This document shows positions 61,574 through 64,000 of a stretch of DNA of 64,000 nucleotides, piece by piece (position 1 is the first letter of the stretch; every line of letters begins with the position of its first letter). Origin of the DNA: Thozetella sp. PMI_491 (taxonomy: Eukaryota; Ascomycota; Sordariomycetes; Chaetosphaeriales; Chaetosphaeriaceae). The stretch covers positions 186,001-250,000 of the forward strand of contig MU270029.1 in the NCBI GenBank assembly GCA_021432635.1, in the 5' to 3' direction. Position numbers and translations under genes: made by a program. The notes beneath the pieces are model-generated. The model was given only the letters and a program-made list of their open reading frames with translations, searched no databases and was not told the origin of the DNA.

Positions 61574-62906
61574 ATGGCCTCCAAAGCCATGTGGGAGGTG
61601 GATCCAGAGACGAGGTCTAAGGTGAGATCCTACCGCTCGAGATGTTTGGCCATTTCTCCCGTTCCTGTGTCCCTCAATCGCCGTGGTTCGCTTCAAAGCC
61701 AGACCGCTAACTACCCCTCTCGTGCGCAGCTCCTCGCGATCCAGAAGGAGAGCAAGAACATGATATGCTGCGACTGCAACGCACCCTCCCCCCAATGGGC
61801 CTCTCCGAAGTTCGGCATCTTCATCTGCCTCTCCTGCGCGGGCGTCCACCGCGGCCTGGGCGTACACATCTCGTTCGTGCGGTCAATCTCGATGGACGCC
61901 TTCAAGGCCAGCGAGATTGAACGCATGCGTCTGGGTGGCAACGAGAACTGGCGCACCTTCTTCGAAGAGCACTCCGACACCAAGATGCGTGGTCTTACCT
62001 GGGACGATGCGACCATTGCCGAGAGATACAGCGGCGAGGCGGGTGAGGAGTGGAAGGAGAGGCTAAGCGCCAAGGTCGAGGGTGTCGAATACGTGCCTGG
62101 CGAGAAGAAGGCCGCGCCCGTGAGAACCGCCTCTGCGGCCAGCAGCGCCCCGACACGATCCGCGCCGAAGTCGTCGACGCCCCTTGGCGGAAACAGCCGT
62201 ACAGCTAGCCCCGCGCCTGGTTCTGGGAAGGTCAAGGTCGACGATAAGTTCTTTGCCCGTCTCGGCGCCGACAACGCAGGCCGGCGGGAGGACCTGCCGC
62301 CGAGCCAGGGCGGCAAGTACGGTGGATTTGGAAACACCCCGATGCCCGCGGGTGGAGCCGGTGATGACAAGGCCCTGCCTAACCTGGACGAGCTGCAGCG
62401 AGATCCCATGGCAGCGCTCAGTAAGGGCTTTGGTTGGTTTGCAAGCACGGTTAGCAAGACGGCCAAGACGGTCAACAATGATTATATCCAGCCGACCGCA
62501 AAGCAGGTACGTGAGAGGCTAGACGTGATACCGAGGCGTTCAGGCCAGCACCGCGCAGGCGAAATGCATGCTGACATGTTAACCCACCCCTTGATAGATC
62601 TCGGACTCAGACTTTGCAGCACAGGCGAGGGTCACTGCCGGCCAGGTCGCGCGGTCTGCCCAGGCTGGGGCGAAGAGCGCCCAGAACGGCTTCAGCCGGT
62701 TCGTCGAGGGGCCCACGGCAGGCGGGTATGAGTCGGTACCGGGCGGCGATGAAAGCAGGCGGGCCTTCTGGGACGATTTCTCGGACCTGGCGGATGAGAA
62801 GGACCAGAGGAACCAGACCAACAGCTCAATAGGCACCGCGGCTATGGGGAAAGGGGGGAGCAGCCGCCCGGCACAGAAGAAGACGGACGACTGGGATGAC
62901 TGGTGA
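61574..62906 (+). CDS. GCS1: ArfGAP, Gcs1/ArfGAP1 type
   Basis: Exons 61574-61621, 61730-62506 and 62598-62906 encode 377 residues; branches are CTAAC and CTGAC. The N-terminal ArfGAP domain has the C-x2-C-x16-C-x2-C zinc finger (C29, C32, C49, C52) and the arginine finger R57 (AGVHRGLG). A Ser/Ala/Pro-rich linker follows. Near 245-265 an amphipathic ALPS-like segment (ALSKGFGWFASTVSKTAK) is typical of Gcs1/ArfGAP1 and senses membrane curvature; a second helical region (FAAQARVTAGQVARSAQAGA) lies after the last intron. The C-terminus is DDWDDW, a tryptophan-acidic motif of the kind used to bind coatomer. It activates GTP hydrolysis by Arf1 in COPI traffic at the Golgi. Confidence 0.93.
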
Positions 62907-63429
62907 GAGGTTGAGATGGAGGAGCACGAGGCGAGAACAAACTAGGCGAGAAAGACGGTGCTTGGGATCGTAGGATAGAAGGGCCAACTAAGCCTGTATT
63001 TATGGGAAGAGGGGCTTCCGAATAGAGACACCATGTATGCGTTCTCTTTTTAATACTGCACACATTCATTCCCCATAGTTGACGGCTTCTCTCACCTTGC
63101 GCCTTCCACCATACAGTTAACCATTTATCCCGTCTAGGCAAACTATACCAAGCTACCAAGCTTGTCAAGGTACAATACGCCAGCGGGAGCCGGCCCCGGA
63201 TCGGATCCCCTGGATGCCCCTGGTTGAAGTTGGAGGAGAGGAAGTGGGAAGGGTTAGGGTTATGGCCCGACCAGCTGTCCAGTGGGATAGCTCTTGACCG
63301 AGGTTGTGCACAAGGCCCAGAACCGGCTCTAACCGTAAAGGTGGGCTTTTTGAACCTCCGTCATCGCCGGTGAAGCTTCCTCTCCCCCCTCCACCTCAGA
63401 GCTCGACATTGAGACCGCCCGACGCCGCC
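62907..63429. other. ArfGAP 3' region and ETF-beta promoter
   Basis: 523 bp. It includes a telobox-like motif at 63249-63262. The rest is presumed 3' UTR and leader. Confidence 0.6.
63249..63262 (+). promoter_or_regulatory. Telobox-like motif upstream of the ETF-beta gene
   Basis: AAGGGTTAGGGTTA carries two telomere-type TTAGGG units, about 170 nt before the ETF-beta ATG at 63430. It is the reverse complement of the motif near the CSN12-like promoter. Binding by a Tbf1-type factor is inference. Confidence 0.4.
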
Positions 63430-64000
63430 ATGTCAGCATTACGGATTCTAGTACCCATCAAGCGGGTAATTGACTATGCTGTACGTCTTCATGAGCCCTG
63501 CCCGGCCGCGAATTGGTTTGCGCTTCTTGCCCGGACCGAAACAAGCCGCTAACCCCCGTTTCCCGCACCGCAGGTCAAGCCCCGCGTCAACAAGGCCCAG
63601 ACGGGCGTCGAGACGGCCGGTGTTAAGCATAGCATGAACCCCTTCGACGAACTGTCAGTCGAGGAGTCGGTCCGCATCCGCGAGAAGAAGTCGGCGCCCG
63701 GCGGCGTCGAGGACATCTGCGTCATCAGCGCCGGCCCGGCCAAGGCGCAGGACGTGCTCCGGACTGCCATGGCCATGGGCGCTGACCGTGGGATCCACGT
63801 CGAGGTGAAGGAGGGAGACGATCTCGAGCCGCTCAGCGTCGCCAAACTGCTGCGCGCCGTGGTCGACCAGCAGAAGAGCAACCTGGTGATCCTGGGCAAG
63901 CAGAGCATCGACGACGACGCCGGCCAGACGGGTCAGATGCTCGCCGGCCTGCTGGGCTGGCCGCAGGCGACACAGGCTAGCAAGGTCGAGTTCGGCGAGG
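63430..64000 (+). CDS. ETFB: Electron transfer flavoprotein beta subunit (5' part)
   Basis: Exon 1 is 63430-63480, and exon 2 starts at 63574 and runs off the window end. The join gives RVIDYA-VKPRVNKAQTGV in frame, and the intron has a CTAAC branch. The first ~159 residues match ETF-beta: ILVPIKRVIDYA, then MNPFDELSVEESVRIREK, and the AMP-pocket region LVILGKQSIDDDAGQTGQM. ETF accepts electrons from mitochondrial acyl-CoA and other dehydrogenases and passes them to ETF-ubiquinone oxidoreductase; the beta subunit binds AMP. As in other species there is no long cleavable presequence. The C-terminal ~100 residues are outside the window. Confidence 0.95.

Overview
The window is nuclear DNA from a filamentous ascomycete (Pezizomycotina). 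The evidence is 18 protein genes carrying 29 short GT-AG introns. Most introns have a CTAAC, CTGAC or CTGAT/CTAAT branch site just before the acceptor. The DNA is visibly GC-rich, with C/T-rich leaders before start codons. The 151-residue RAD6 without an acidic tail and the ~920-residue conventional kinesin ending in a Trp-Phe-Phe motif suggest a Sordariomycete, perhaps of the Chaetomiaceae/Sordariales type. That placement is inference. I saw no tRNA, rRNA, CRISPR, transposon ORF or biosynthetic cluster.

Layout. 1-4.4 kb: non-coding, with a 68-nt poly-C tract. 4.5-5.7 kb (+): three-zinc-ribbon protein. 9.3-11.1 kb (-): Clr2-like silencing factor. 12.4-13.4 kb (+): SDR oxidoreductase, convergent with a secreted cupin (13.8-14.6 kb, -). 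14.6-19.4 kb: gene-poor. 19.4-20.8 kb (+): SUN-family wall protein. 22.0-25.7 kb (-): CSN12/Thp1-like PCI protein, then a mitochondrial-type acetyl-CoA acetyltransferase. 26.6-31.4 kb (+): RAD6 and conventional kinesin. 32.4-33.6 kb (-): six-span membrane protein. 34.57-34.64 kb: assembly gap flanked by an 86-nt duplication. 36.2-37.2 kb (+): PP2A leucine carboxyl methyltransferase. 38.2-38.5 kb (+): small orphan gene. 41.7-44.1 kb (-): GPI-anchored repeat protein. 44.1-49.4 kb: gene-poor. 49.5-52.2 kb (+): membrane-anchored aspartic-protease-like protein lacking a catalytic aspartate. 53.2-55.9 kb (-): TAH18 diflavin reductase. 59.0-64.0 kb (+): Sbp1-like RRM protein, Gcs1-type ArfGAP, and the 5' part of ETF-beta, cut by the window end.

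The genes do not form one pathway; this is mixed housekeeping and cell-surface content. Recurrent themes are ubiquitin/mRNA/chromatin control (RAD6, CSN12-Thp1, Clr2, Sbp1-like), mitochondrial and redox metabolism (thiolase, ETF-beta, TAH18), trafficking (kinesin, ArfGAP) and the cell surface (SUN, GPI repeat protein, pseudo-protease, cupin).

I found no clear new multi-gene system. The most promising single items are the pseudo-aspartic-protease with a long cytosolic tail, the GPI protein with ~45-residue repeats, the triple zinc-ribbon protein, the Arg-Gly-rich leader on the PP2A methyltransferase, and the gap-flanking repeat.
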